A DNA stretch of 64,000 nucleotides from Dictyobacter formicarum (GTDB lineage: Bacteria; Chloroflexota; Ktedonobacteria; Ktedonobacterales; Ktedonobacteraceae). Below, in pieces: positions 51,285 to 59,386 of the stretch. The position numbers and the translations under genes were made by a program. The stretch covers positions 1 to 64,000 of the forward strand of contig NZ_BNJJ01000004.1 of NCBI RefSeq assembly GCF_016587435.1, in the 5' to 3' direction. Each line of letters starts with the position of its first letter. Position 1 is the first letter of the stretch. The notes under the pieces were generated by a model. It was not told the origin of the DNA, did no database searches, and was given only the letters and a program-made list of their open reading frames with translations.

Positions 51285-54284
51285 TTAAGGGCAATGGATG
51301 TGTTCTTTGATCTCCTCAACTGGCTCGGCCAGGGGCCGTGGGACCATGGCTGCGAAGTAGTCCAATAATAGCCTATGCACAAAGATGTATCCTCCACCCA
51401 CTTTGCGTAAGAGAATACGTTCGGTCGCAAAATCAAGAAACTTTGCATAATTCCGTGGCATGGCTTCGCTACGCCAGAGAAGGACGCGTAGGACTATATG
51501 TTGGATGCAGGCCCAGCCGCCAATTAAGAGCCCGACCAGCAAACCGCAGGATGGCCCGATGTAGAGTGCATTGTGTAAGCCAAAGTTCAATACCTCGTTG
51601 ACACCTTCATCGAGCAATATATTGAGTTGTTGACTTGATTCGTTGCTTAACATCATCCCCAGACCCTGGCTTAACAAATAGTAGGATCGCGTAAAAACGA
51701 GTAACATTAAGATCTGTATACTCCAGGTGGCACACGTGCAAATGAGTCCTACAATTAATCCATTGCGTGCTGAACGGCCAATACCTTGATTTGGTGTCAG
51801 GCGACGATGTTCCTCTAGTTTGTGATTAGAAAGGCCGTTTAACAATCCCAAAATAAATCCATAGCTCAGTCCAATACTCAATCCTGTACTTAGTCCGAAG
51901 CCGAGGCCGACCAGGGCGCGATAAATAAGCTCGGCGACATTGCCCAGGGCGAGGAGATTCTTGAGTTCGAAGCTCAAGCTGCGCGCTAGCGCTACACTGG
52001 GGCCAAAGATTAAGGCGTTGCTCAGACCGATGCTCAGTCCGACTAAACCACTTACCAGCAGGCTCTGTTTTATATAACGTGTACTGAGCAGTCCTTTGAG
52101 CAAGTTTCTTGGATGCCAGGTAATGATCTCGGTTAGCTGGATAGTCGGACTCCTTTGTGAGAAAAAGAGAAGGAGGAGTAATGAAATCAGGCCAAAGCTA
52201 ATACCAATGATTGAGCCGAAGCCAATACCAATGATTGGTCCGATCAGGAAGCCAAAGCTGAGTCCGGTGCTCAGGCCGATTAATGTGCCAATCAAGATAC
52301 TTTGTTTGATTAAATTATAGGTTCTACGTTTGCCGTTGTTGTTGGCTACCGGCGCCAGTAAAATACTTAAGAGCGTGCTGGTGAGACCAAGGGCCCCCCC
52401 AATGATGATGCCTTTTAGTGGATCGTGCCAGGTATAGCCTCCGGGAACGAGGATGGTAATCAGGGTTATACTCAGGCCATTGCGGGCTGGTCCGTGGCTG
52501 ATGAGCTGATACAACCAGCCTGTCCAGCCTTGCCTGATCGGTGGCGTTGTTAATTCTGGTAGCGGCTCAAGTGTTCTGCCACTCAATAGACCGCCCAGCA
52601 ATCCTCCCATTAAGCCATAGATAGTGCGTATCGTTACAGTTAAGCTGCCTAGAAAGAGCAGGCTGACGACCAGACTGATCAAGACGCCAACGCAGCTGCC
52701 AATCAGTTGTATCGCCAGGCGTTCATAGATGCGTTGCGTACGCGGTTCTTCTAGCCAGTCTGGTTGGATATGTTCAATGTAAAAGACGCTTTGATTTTGC
52801 CGCTTCATTTGCCGGGCGAGATAGGCCAGCCATTGAATGGTCTGGGTGGGTGGATGGCTGGTTGACGTTCCACGGCGAGTTAACATGCGTTGCACATAGG
52901 TGGCGAAAATCTGTTGCCGCTTGTTCTCCATGGTGTCATTTTGCAGAATCTCGTCCAGTGGCATGCCGTGATAGGCCAGTGCAAGCACACTGAGCATCAG
53001 GGGCGTAGTGGCCAGCTCTTGTAGATAGAAGTCCTGTTGGAGCGCGACTCTCAGGGCTTCCAGGGGCTTGCCAACGTTTTTGAGGTACTGTTCGATTTGC
53101 CGTGGGGTCAATGGCTGTATAACCACTGCCATTTGCAGGCTCAGTTGCGTCGATAATGTGTGGTATTCCGCGCTGCGGCTGCATACCACTATTGGCACCA
53201 GGCCGTGTTTCTGGCGAAAAGCATTGATGGCATCAATGCAGGCTGCCCGATGGATGGCGCTGACTTCATCAAGTCCGTCCAATAACAGCAGGATGCCTTC
53301 GGTGTCGATCCAATTCTGTCCTACTTTGCGTGGCACCTGATATTTATCGTGTAGCTCATCGATTAACCAGTCACGCAAGGAAAGGCGCCTGGCTGCCCAT
53401 GAGGAGAGATTGAAAACGACGGGCAATAGATGATTTTCGTCTTGTTCGGCCCGGTTGAGCAGGTGGCGCGTCAGTTCCAGCAGAAGTGTGGTCTTGCCTG
53501 CGCCGGGCTCTCCCAGTATGAGGAGGGCGCCGTCGGCTTCGTCATAGACCTGCGTAATTGAGGTCTGCGCGGGTAGCGTTCTTTTGGCCTGGGCCGACTC
53601 CTGTAAAAGATGCCAGGGGTTAATCAATGCATCTGGCCGTGTCTGTAATCCTAATTCGATCAGAGTAGAGTGATGCAGTGAATGTTCGAGCACATCAGTA
53701 ATCCAGAAGCGCCTGACACGCTTGAGTAAATGCAGGCGATTATTTTTTTCCTGCGGATGGCGAGCGGTTTTTATATTCCTGAATACTGTATTATTAATAC
53801 TTGCTGGATAATATAGTGGTGTCTTCTCATTCTGGGGGATTATGGTCTGATCCTGGATACTGGATGCTCTGCTTGCATGCTGTGAATACTGCCCCAATAG
53901 TCCGGTGAATGGCATCGCTGTTTTTTGTCTGTCGCCAGGTGTTCGCAGCAGCGTCTCTTCACCGCCCGCTATGGTCTTGTAAATATCTTCTTCCACGCCA
54001 GGTCTGTTATATACTGGTGCATTTTGTAAGGGAGAGACGAGCCCGAGCGCGTAGGCATCCATTTGAAAGATGGTGCATAGTGCCCGGCAGTAGCGCGGGG
54101 TCGGTAAGAGTATCCCTTGCTCCCAGTATTCCACGATGATTGGATCAGGTTTGCCTGGCCCGAAATCTTGTAGGTGATTGATATACCTGGCAACGTCTTC
54201 AAGCGTCCAGCAGCGTCGCTCTCTTTCTTGTTTAAGTTTGTGGTTTGGTGCTATCATTTCTCTTGGACAAATTTCTTTTCCCAT
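51285..54284 (-). CDS. HTH-NACHT NTPase with multi-pass glycine-rich membrane domain
   Basis: A 999-residue protein. An XRE-like HTH (about 10-80: LKQERERRCWTLEDVARYI, VEYWEQGILLPTPRYCRALCTIF) is followed by a linker and a NACHT NTPase: Walker A GEPGAGKTT (Lys264), Walker B ILLLLDGLDEV (near 336), sensor VVCSRSAEY and PLTPRQIEQYL. From about 545 to 935 there are roughly ten hydrophobic helices with recurring glycine patterns such as GLSTGLSFGFLIG and GLSIGLSYGFILG. The last 60 residues return to ATERILLRKVGGGYIFVHRLLLDYFA, a motif usually ending the helical arm of bacterial NACHT proteins. NACHT/STAND ATPases are signal-activated switches and many defend against phages; that role here is inference. 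ATG at 54284 follows AAGGAGG. Confidence 0.85.
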   Translation of the reverse strand: MGKEICPREMIAPNHKLKQERERRCWTLEDVARYINHLQDFGPGKPDPIIVEYWEQGILLPTPRYCRALCTIFQMDAYALGLVSPLQNAPVYNRPGVEEDIYKTIAGGEETLLRTPGDRQKTAMPFTGLLGQYSQHASRASSIQDQTIIPQNEKTPLYYPASINNTVFRNIKTARHPQEKNNRLHLLKRVRRFWITDVLEHSLHHSTLIELGLQTRPDALINPWHLLQESAQAKRTLPAQTSITQVYDEADGALLILGEPGAGKTTLLLELTRHLLNRAEQDENHLLPVVFNLSSWAARRLSLRDWLIDELHDKYQVPRKVGQNWIDTEGILLLLDGLDEVSAIHRAACIDAINAFRQKHGLVPIVVCSRSAEYHTLSTQLSLQMAVVIQPLTPRQIEQYLKNVGKPLEALRVALQQDFYLQELATTPLMLSVLALAYHGMPLDEILQNDTMENKRQQIFATYVQRMLTRRGTSTSHPPTQTIQWLAYLARQMKRQNQSVFYIEHIQPDWLEEPRTQRIYERLAIQLIGSCVGVLISLVVSLLFLGSLTVTIRTIYGLMGGLLGGLLSGRTLEPLPELTTPPIRQGWTGWLYQLISHGPARNGLSITLITILVPGGYTWHDPLKGIIIGGALGLTSTLLSILLAPVANNNGKRRTYNLIKQSILIGTLIGLSTGLSFGFLIGPIIGIGFGSIIGISFGLISLLLLLFFSQRSPTIQLTEIITWHPRNLLKGLLSTRYIKQSLLVSGLVGLSIGLSNALIFGPSVALARSLSFELKNLLALGNVAELIYRALVGLGFGLSTGLSIGLSYGFILGLLNGLSNHKLEEHRRLTPNQGIGRSARNGLIVGLICTCATWSIQILMLLVFTRSYYLLSQGLGMMLSNESSQQLNILLDEGVNEVLNFGLHNALYIGPSCGLLVGLLIGGWACIQHIVLRVLLWRSEAMPRNYAKFLDFATERILLRKVGGGYIFVHRLLLDYFAAMVPRPLAEPVEEIKEHIHCP

Positions 54285-54630
54285 CCCTTTCTTCCTCCTT
54301 ACACATTGCCCTTGAGGTGTTCCTCCACCCTGTGCCCTTCTGCTATACAGTGTTTGTTTTTTACGCACTCATTGAACGATGCAAAATCATTATAGCATGC
54401 TGACCGTTGTTAAGTCTTTGTTGGTCCTATCTTTCCTATATGATAGCACTTTTATATCTTGTATATCTGGTATAATATTCCTACTCACTTATGAAACCGT
54501 TTTGAATCATTGTATAGTGTATTCAAAAGGCCAGGATTGTATTGATCACTTAAAGCATGTTGAAAAAGAATTTTACTAGAAATTATACTGTAACATGTAG
54601 TAGTGATCTTTTCAAAGGGGATGTGAAGCG
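54285..54630. other. Divergent promoter region of NACHT and lanM genes
   Basis: No gene seen. AT-rich, with the forward promoter at 54560-54589 and another TATAAT at 54471-54476 without a clear -35 partner. Confidence 0.4.
54560..54589 (+). promoter_or_regulatory. Promoter of lanM
   Basis: TTGAAA at 54560-54565 and TATACT at 54584-54589 with an 18-base spacer; start of transcription expected near 54596, 35 bases before the ATG. Confidence 0.55.
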
Positions 54631-57600
54631 ATGATAGGAGAGGGGCATAAAACAACGGTTGGCATACCGCGGCAGGTAATTCCAGCTTCCTGGTATCGCG
54701 CCCTTACGTTGCCTGAGCGCATTGCTTTATGGCAAACAGATGATAAGAAAAGGGTCGCCTCTGATCATCTCAATACTGATCTGGCGGCGAGTAAGTTGCG
54801 CTGGTGGCAGGAACTGCCAGCTTTTCAACAGGGAAGCCAGTTTGCTCAGCGCCTGGCTATCGATGGGCTCTCGGAAGAAGATCTCCTCTATCTGCTGGCT
54901 GAACCTATTGAAGCAGTACAGCAGCGATTTTCGGGCGATTTGATCTGGTTAGATAAGTTGATGCAGGCTTTCTCCATGGATGATAAGGACATGCCGTGTC
55001 CTCTTCCACCTATGCGGAGAGAAGAAGGAATTGACTTACTCGTTCATGCGGTTCGCCCCCTCTTACGTAGCGCCTGGAAGCGCGTCTATGTAGAAGTACA
55101 AATTCTATTACAGCGTCAGCAAAACCCTCCGTTCGAGCCCCTGGTTGTGATGACTCAGCTGTTCCAACACCTACCCGGTCAACTGCTGCTTAAGGTAAGT
55201 AAAGTGCTGGCTCTTGAGCTAAATGTGATGCGCCTGGAGGGACGTTTGCGGGGTGAGACGCCTGAGGAGCGCTTCGCTTTTTTCGCGGATTGGTGTAGTC
55301 AGCCACAGGTTATGCTTTCGATTCTGACCAGATATCCGGTTCTGGCTCGTCAGTTGATGGCCCATCTCGATCAGTGGCGTGAAACTTCGCTGGAGTTCCT
55401 GCAGCGCCTGTGCGCCGATTGGAAAGAAATTCGCGCGCTCTTTTCTCCCGAAACTGATCCCGGTTTTCTGGTTGAGGTGTTAAGCGGGACAGGAGATGTC
55501 CACCGAGGTGGCAGAAGCGTTTTCCTTTTGCGGTTTCATTCCGGGTTGCGCCTGGTCTATAAACCCAGGTCCCTGTCGATTGATACTCATTTTCAAGCAT
55601 TACTACAGTGGCTGAATGTGAGAAGTAAGTTGCCTCCGTTCCGCTTATTATGTTTGCTGGATAAAGGTACATATGGATGGTCCGAGTTTATTGAAGCCCA
55701 TGATTGTAGTGAACCAGAACAGGTTGAGCGTTTCTATATTCGACAAGGAGCATACCTGGCTCTCTTGTATATGTTATCAGCGACCGATGTCCATGCGGAA
55801 AATCTGGTGGCTGCTGGCGAGCAGCCAGTATTAGTTGATTTAGAGGCGTTGTTTTGCCCACGTATCCGTCAACAGAAGGACGCGGCATCCACCTGGACTG
55901 ATGTCGATGAGGCGCTGCAGTCGTCTGTCCTTTCGGTGGGTTTGCTGCCCTATCGCTTCTGGTCTAATGAGCAGGTGCCCGGTATGGATATGAGTGGCAT
56001 GAGCGATCTACAGGGGCAGGTGGTCCCGGTGGCGATGCCGATGTGGGCTCACGTGGGTACGGATCAGATGCGCGTCATTCGCGATTTTGCAACGCTGGGA
56101 GGCCGCCAGAATCGCCCGCGTTTGCAAGGTCGGTCGGTAGACCTCTGTTCCTATCAGCACTGTATTGTGTTTGGTTTTGTCTCTATGTATCGACTGCTGG
56201 TTGCCTGCCGCGAAGAGTTGTTGCGCGCTGTGTTGCCGCGCTTTGCGCGTGACGAGATACGAGTGATTTTAAGGCCAACTATGGCCTATAGCCTGGTGTT
56301 ACAGGAAAGCTTTCATCCGGATGTGTTACGCGATGCGCTTGATCTCTATCGCTATATGGATCGTTTATGGGCGATTACACTTCAACAGCCGCATATGGCC
56401 AGTGTCATTGCTGCTGAACAGGCGGATCTCCTTTCAGGTGATATACCTTTTTTCCTGACGCGGGTTTCTAGCTATGATCTTTATACTAGCCGGGGAGAAC
56501 AGATGACGGCTTTCTGCTCGCATAGCGGTATGGATATGGCCGTGCAGCGCTTACAGAAATTGGATGATACTGACTTGATGCGGCAAGTCTGGATCATTCA
56601 GGCTTCGCTGGCTTCTATTACGGAGCAGGAGCTCCATTTTCAGCCTCCAACCCTGCAATTGCACGCTCCTACCGCTCCTGCTACCCCTGAGCGTTTGCGG
56701 GCGGCTGCCAGGTCGATTGGGCGCCGCTTGGATACCCTTTCATTTCGCCATGACTCTGCGTTTAGTTGGTTAAGTTTATCGCCAGGCTTGCATCGTGAGT
56801 GGTATATCGGTGCCGTTGGCTATGATTTATACAATGGCCTTGCGGGCCTGGCCTTTTTTCTAGCTTACCTGGGAGAATGCGAAGCGCATGCAGAATCGAC
56901 CGCTATGGCCCGCGCTATTGTTTTCTCCCTGTGTCAGCAGTTGGAACCGTCATCATCTTCACAACTTTTGATGCAGGGCGTGGGCGCTTTTGGTGGCTGG
57001 GGATCACTGCTATACCTTTTCTCCCATCTGCTTGCGCTTTGGAATGAGCCCTGGTTGGTGACAGGGGTGGAGCGCGTGCTTGAACAGATAGAGCTATTGA
57101 TTGAGCACGATCAACAGCTCGATGTTGTGCATGGTTCGGCCGGCTGCTTGTTAGCTCTGATGAGCTTATATTCGGTACTGCCTACAGCACGTGTGCTGGC
57201 GAACGCCATTCGTTGTGGTGATCATCTGCTACAAGCGCTGGATCTGAACTCACCAGCTATTCCGGTAGCAGTTTTGCTCCAAAAAGGCCTGTTAACCGGA
57301 TATGCACATGGCGCCGCTGGCATGGCTCTGAGTCTGGTGAAGCTATCCGTTGTTTGCCAGCAAGAGAGATTTCGTATAGCTGCTTCTGCCTTGCTCTCTT
57401 TTGAGCGTCAATTGTTTTCTAGTGCCCACAACAACTGGCCCGATTTGCGGCCTGCGCCGGTTGGTGCTGATCAGTCGTTAGCAAACGCTGCATCACGTTT
57501 TGTTGTCGCCTGGTGCCATGGCGCGGCTGGTCTGGGCTTGAGTCGGATGGAGCTATTGCGCTATGACGATAATGCCATATTACGTCAGGAAGTGGATATA

Positions 57601-57924
57601 GCTCTCAAAACGACTCTGAAGGAGGGATTTGGTTTTAATCATTCGCTTTGTCATGGGGATCTGGGCAACCTGGAATTGCTCCTGACTGCGACACAACGTC
57701 TGGGCATGACTCAATATTTGGAGCCACTTACTCAACTGACTGCAATGCTGCTTGAATGTGGTGAGCGCACTGGTTGGGTGAGTGGTCTTCCTCTCGGTGT
57801 CGAGACTCCTGGGATGATGCTGGGGCTGGCTGGTATCGGTTACGAATTGTTGCGTTTGGCGCAACCTCAAGTCGTGCCGAATCTGCTTCTCCTGGCTCCT
57901 CCTGTGCGTACGATGCCCGAATAG
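54631..57924 (+). CDS. lanM: Type 2 lanthipeptide synthetase (LanM)
   Basis: A 1097-residue bifunctional enzyme that dehydrates Ser/Thr of a precursor peptide and closes thioether rings with Cys. The N-terminal dehydratase (DUF4135, about 90-650) shows the kinase-like TDVHAENLV (Asp386, His388, Asn391) with PVLVDLEALF next. The C-terminal LanC-like cyclase (about 710-1090) has the zinc ligands Cys962 in WCHGAAG and Cys1007-His1008 in SLCHGD, at the 45-residue spacing of known LanC proteins. All key residues are present. ATG at 54631 follows AAAGGGG. The precursor gene is 133 bases downstream. No transporter/leader-peptidase gene (LanT) is in the window. Confidence 0.93.
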   Translation: MIGEGHKTTVGIPRQVIPASWYRALTLPERIALWQTDDKKRVASDHLNTDLAASKLRWWQELPAFQQGSQFAQRLAIDGLSEEDLLYLLAEPIEAVQQRFSGDLIWLDKLMQAFSMDDKDMPCPLPPMRREEGIDLLVHAVRPLLRSAWKRVYVEVQILLQRQQNPPFEPLVVMTQLFQHLPGQLLLKVSKVLALELNVMRLEGRLRGETPEERFAFFADWCSQPQVMLSILTRYPVLARQLMAHLDQWRETSLEFLQRLCADWKEIRALFSPETDPGFLVEVLSGTGDVHRGGRSVFLLRFHSGLRLVYKPRSLSIDTHFQALLQWLNVRSKLPPFRLLCLLDKGTYGWSEFIEAHDCSEPEQVERFYIRQGAYLALLYMLSATDVHAENLVAAGEQPVLVDLEALFCPRIRQQKDAASTWTDVDEALQSSVLSVGLLPYRFWSNEQVPGMDMSGMSDLQGQVVPVAMPMWAHVGTDQMRVIRDFATLGGRQNRPRLQGRSVDLCSYQHCIVFGFVSMYRLLVACREELLRAVLPRFARDEIRVILRPTMAYSLVLQESFHPDVLRDALDLYRYMDRLWAITLQQPHMASVIAAEQADLLSGDIPFFLTRVSSYDLYTSRGEQMTAFCSHSGMDMAVQRLQKLDDTDLMRQVWIIQASLASITEQELHFQPPTLQLHAPTAPATPERLRAAARSIGRRLDTLSFRHDSAFSWLSLSPGLHREWYIGAVGYDLYNGLAGLAFFLAYLGECEAHAESTAMARAIVFSLCQQLEPSSSSQLLMQGVGAFGGWGSLLYLFSHLLALWNEPWLVTGVERVLEQIELLIEHDQQLDVVHGSAGCLLALMSLYSVLPTARVLANAIRCGDHLLQALDLNSPAIPVAVLLQKGLLTGYAHGAAGMALSLVKLSVVCQQERFRIAASALLSFERQLFSSAHNNWPDLRPAPVGADQSLANAASRFVVAWCHGAAGLGLSRMELLRYDDNAILRQEVDIALKTTLKEGFGFNHSLCHGDLGNLELLLTATQRLGMTQYLEPLTQLTAMLLECGERTGWVSGLPLGVETPGMMLGLAGIGYELLRLAQPQVVPNLLLLAPPVRTMPE

Positions 57925-58057
57925 GGTTTATTGTACGGGTGTCGATGCATTTCTTTCTTGTGTCTGGCTTTGAGGCCTTTCGTTGTATGTAATGTAGCCT
58001 ATATGTTGTAATGTTGGAAATAAGTTTTTTTTGTTTCCATGCGGAAAGGATGTTCCT

Positions 58058-58324
58058 ATGTCTTCTGTAGATGTTGTGCGCGCCTGGACGGATGAAGCAT
58101 ATCGCCGCAGTCTGGGGCCCGCTGAATTGGCGCAACTACCTGCCAATCCGGCGGGCGAGATTGAGCTGATTGATGCCGACCTGGCGACGATCTGTGGCGG
58201 AGATGGTATCGGCCTTGGCATTGGTATCGGTCTTGATCGCTCACATGACCAACAATTTTCGCTCGGCTGTTCGGCTGACTGTCTGAAATCTTCGTATTGT
58301 TTTACATTCGGGCCGTGTTGTTAA
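58058..58324 (+). CDS. lanA: Type 2 lanthipeptide precursor peptide (mersacidin/lichenicidin-like leader)
   Basis: An 88-residue precursor. The leader has VVRAWTDEAYRRSLGPAEL, then LPANPAGEIELIDADLATIC and a double glycine, the pattern of mersacidin/lichenicidin-family leaders, so cleavage after GG is expected (about residue 48). The core starts with a Ser/Thr/Cys-free DGIGLGIGIGLDR stretch and ends in a modifiable part (SLGCSADCLKSSYCF, then TFGPCC). The core has five Cys and six Ser/Thr, enough for up to five thioether rings. ATG at 58058 with GGAAAGGA upstream; the frame beginning at TTG 58031 is ignored. Made together with LanM. Confidence 0.88.
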   Translation: MSSVDVVRAWTDEAYRRSLGPAELAQLPANPAGEIELIDADLATICGGDGIGLGIGIGLDRSHDQQFSLGCSADCLKSSYCFTFGPCC

Positions 58325-58436
58325 AATGCGGCAGTGGCGATCTATTACAGAGATCAATGTATTAGATGTGTTGGCACTGTTCACTTTGTTCTGTGCGGAT
58401 GCATTCTGTTGCAGCCGCACAGGTTTTGTGCGCTGC

Positions 58437-59222
58437 TTAGTTTCTCATAGAGGGGATGCCCAGGAAGTTGAGTACGTGTTTATTGAATAAAGGCGCTTGC
58501 TCAAACATACATACGTGGCCTGCGCGGGCTAGTACGACGAGCTGGGCCTGAGGTATTTCCTTGATGAGTAGCTGGCCTAGCTCTGCTGGTACAAGAGTGT
58601 CGTGTTTGCCCCATACTAGCAGGGTTGGCATGCTGAGGGTGCTGATATGTTCATAATTGTCCTGGGCCATGAGCTGGCGGGCCGCATTGAGGAGAGTGAG
58701 GGGTCCGGTACGCATGGCATCGTAGGTGAGAATAGGCCAGAAGGCGGGTGAGGTGTGGGTGATGCCGAGGCATAATGGTAACAGGTAGTGGCGCATCTGG
58801 CGCTCGGGCGGCATAAATGCTGGCGCTACTAAGACCAGTTTCCCTACCACATCCGGACGCCGGGCGGCCAGTTCGGCACAGATAAAACCTCCCATTGAGT
58901 GTCCGATAAAATGCGCCCTGGAGAGCTCTACCTTTTCCATCCATTGCAAGAGCCATGAGGCTGTTTTCGTCAACTGAAAATATCGACGGTCCTGGCGCAT
59001 CGAGCCGAATCCTGGTAGGTCGATGAGGTAGAGGCGATAGTGTTGTGCCAGTGGTGCGATGTTGCGCGTCCACCAGTAGCTGGAGGCACTTAATCCATGT
59101 ACCAGTACAATTGCTTCCCTGGGTGTTTCCTGACCTTCTGGCTGCGTATCCACCAGCTGATAGTGTACAGGACGCTCTTCTATAAAAACTGTATGGCTGA
59201 CAATTTTTTTATGCATTTTCAT
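58437..59222 (-). CDS. Alpha/beta-hydrolase
   Basis: A 261-residue alpha/beta-hydrolase with complete catalytic triad: nucleophile Ser109 in GHSMGG, Asp208 in GKHDTLVP and His236 in AGHVCMFEQ; the oxyanion region is VLVHGLSAS. Similar to esterases, haloalkane dehalogenases and MhpC-like C-C hydrolases; the substrate cannot be told. It faces the lanthipeptide locus tail to tail, so a tailoring or immunity role is possible but unsupported. The start may be at 59222 or two codons later; no clear ribosome-binding site. Confidence 0.88.
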   Translation of the reverse strand: MKMHKKIVSHTVFIEERPVHYQLVDTQPEGQETPREAIVLVHGLSASSYWWTRNIAPLAQHYRLYLIDLPGFGSMRQDRRYFQLTKTASWLLQWMEKVELSRAHFIGHSMGGFICAELAARRPDVVGKLVLVAPAFMPPERQMRHYLLPLCLGITHTSPAFWPILTYDAMRTGPLTLLNAARQLMAQDNYEHISTLSMPTLLVWGKHDTLVPAELGQLLIKEIPQAQLVVLARAGHVCMFEQAPLFNKHVLNFLGIPSMRN

Positions 59223-59319
59223 TTGAAATCTGTTTACACCTGCTCACACTACAAAATAAGTCCTGACAAACTGAACCCTCACAATAATAGTACTCCTACG
59301 CTGCCATAAAAAACAGCTC

Positions 59320-59337
59320 GGGCGCGCATGCGCCCGT
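59320..59337. repeat. GC-rich hairpin CGGGCGC-GCAT-GCGCCCG
   Basis: Seven-base arms around GCAT in the gap between the hydrolase and histidine kinase genes. A second perfect 16-base palindrome, GCCCATGATCATGGGC, is at 59358-59373. The GCGCATGCGC core is shared with other hairpin clusters here. Confidence 0.55.
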
Positions 59338-59386
59338 CCACAAGGGAACAACATACTGCCCATGATCATGGGCGTCAGCCCTACAG

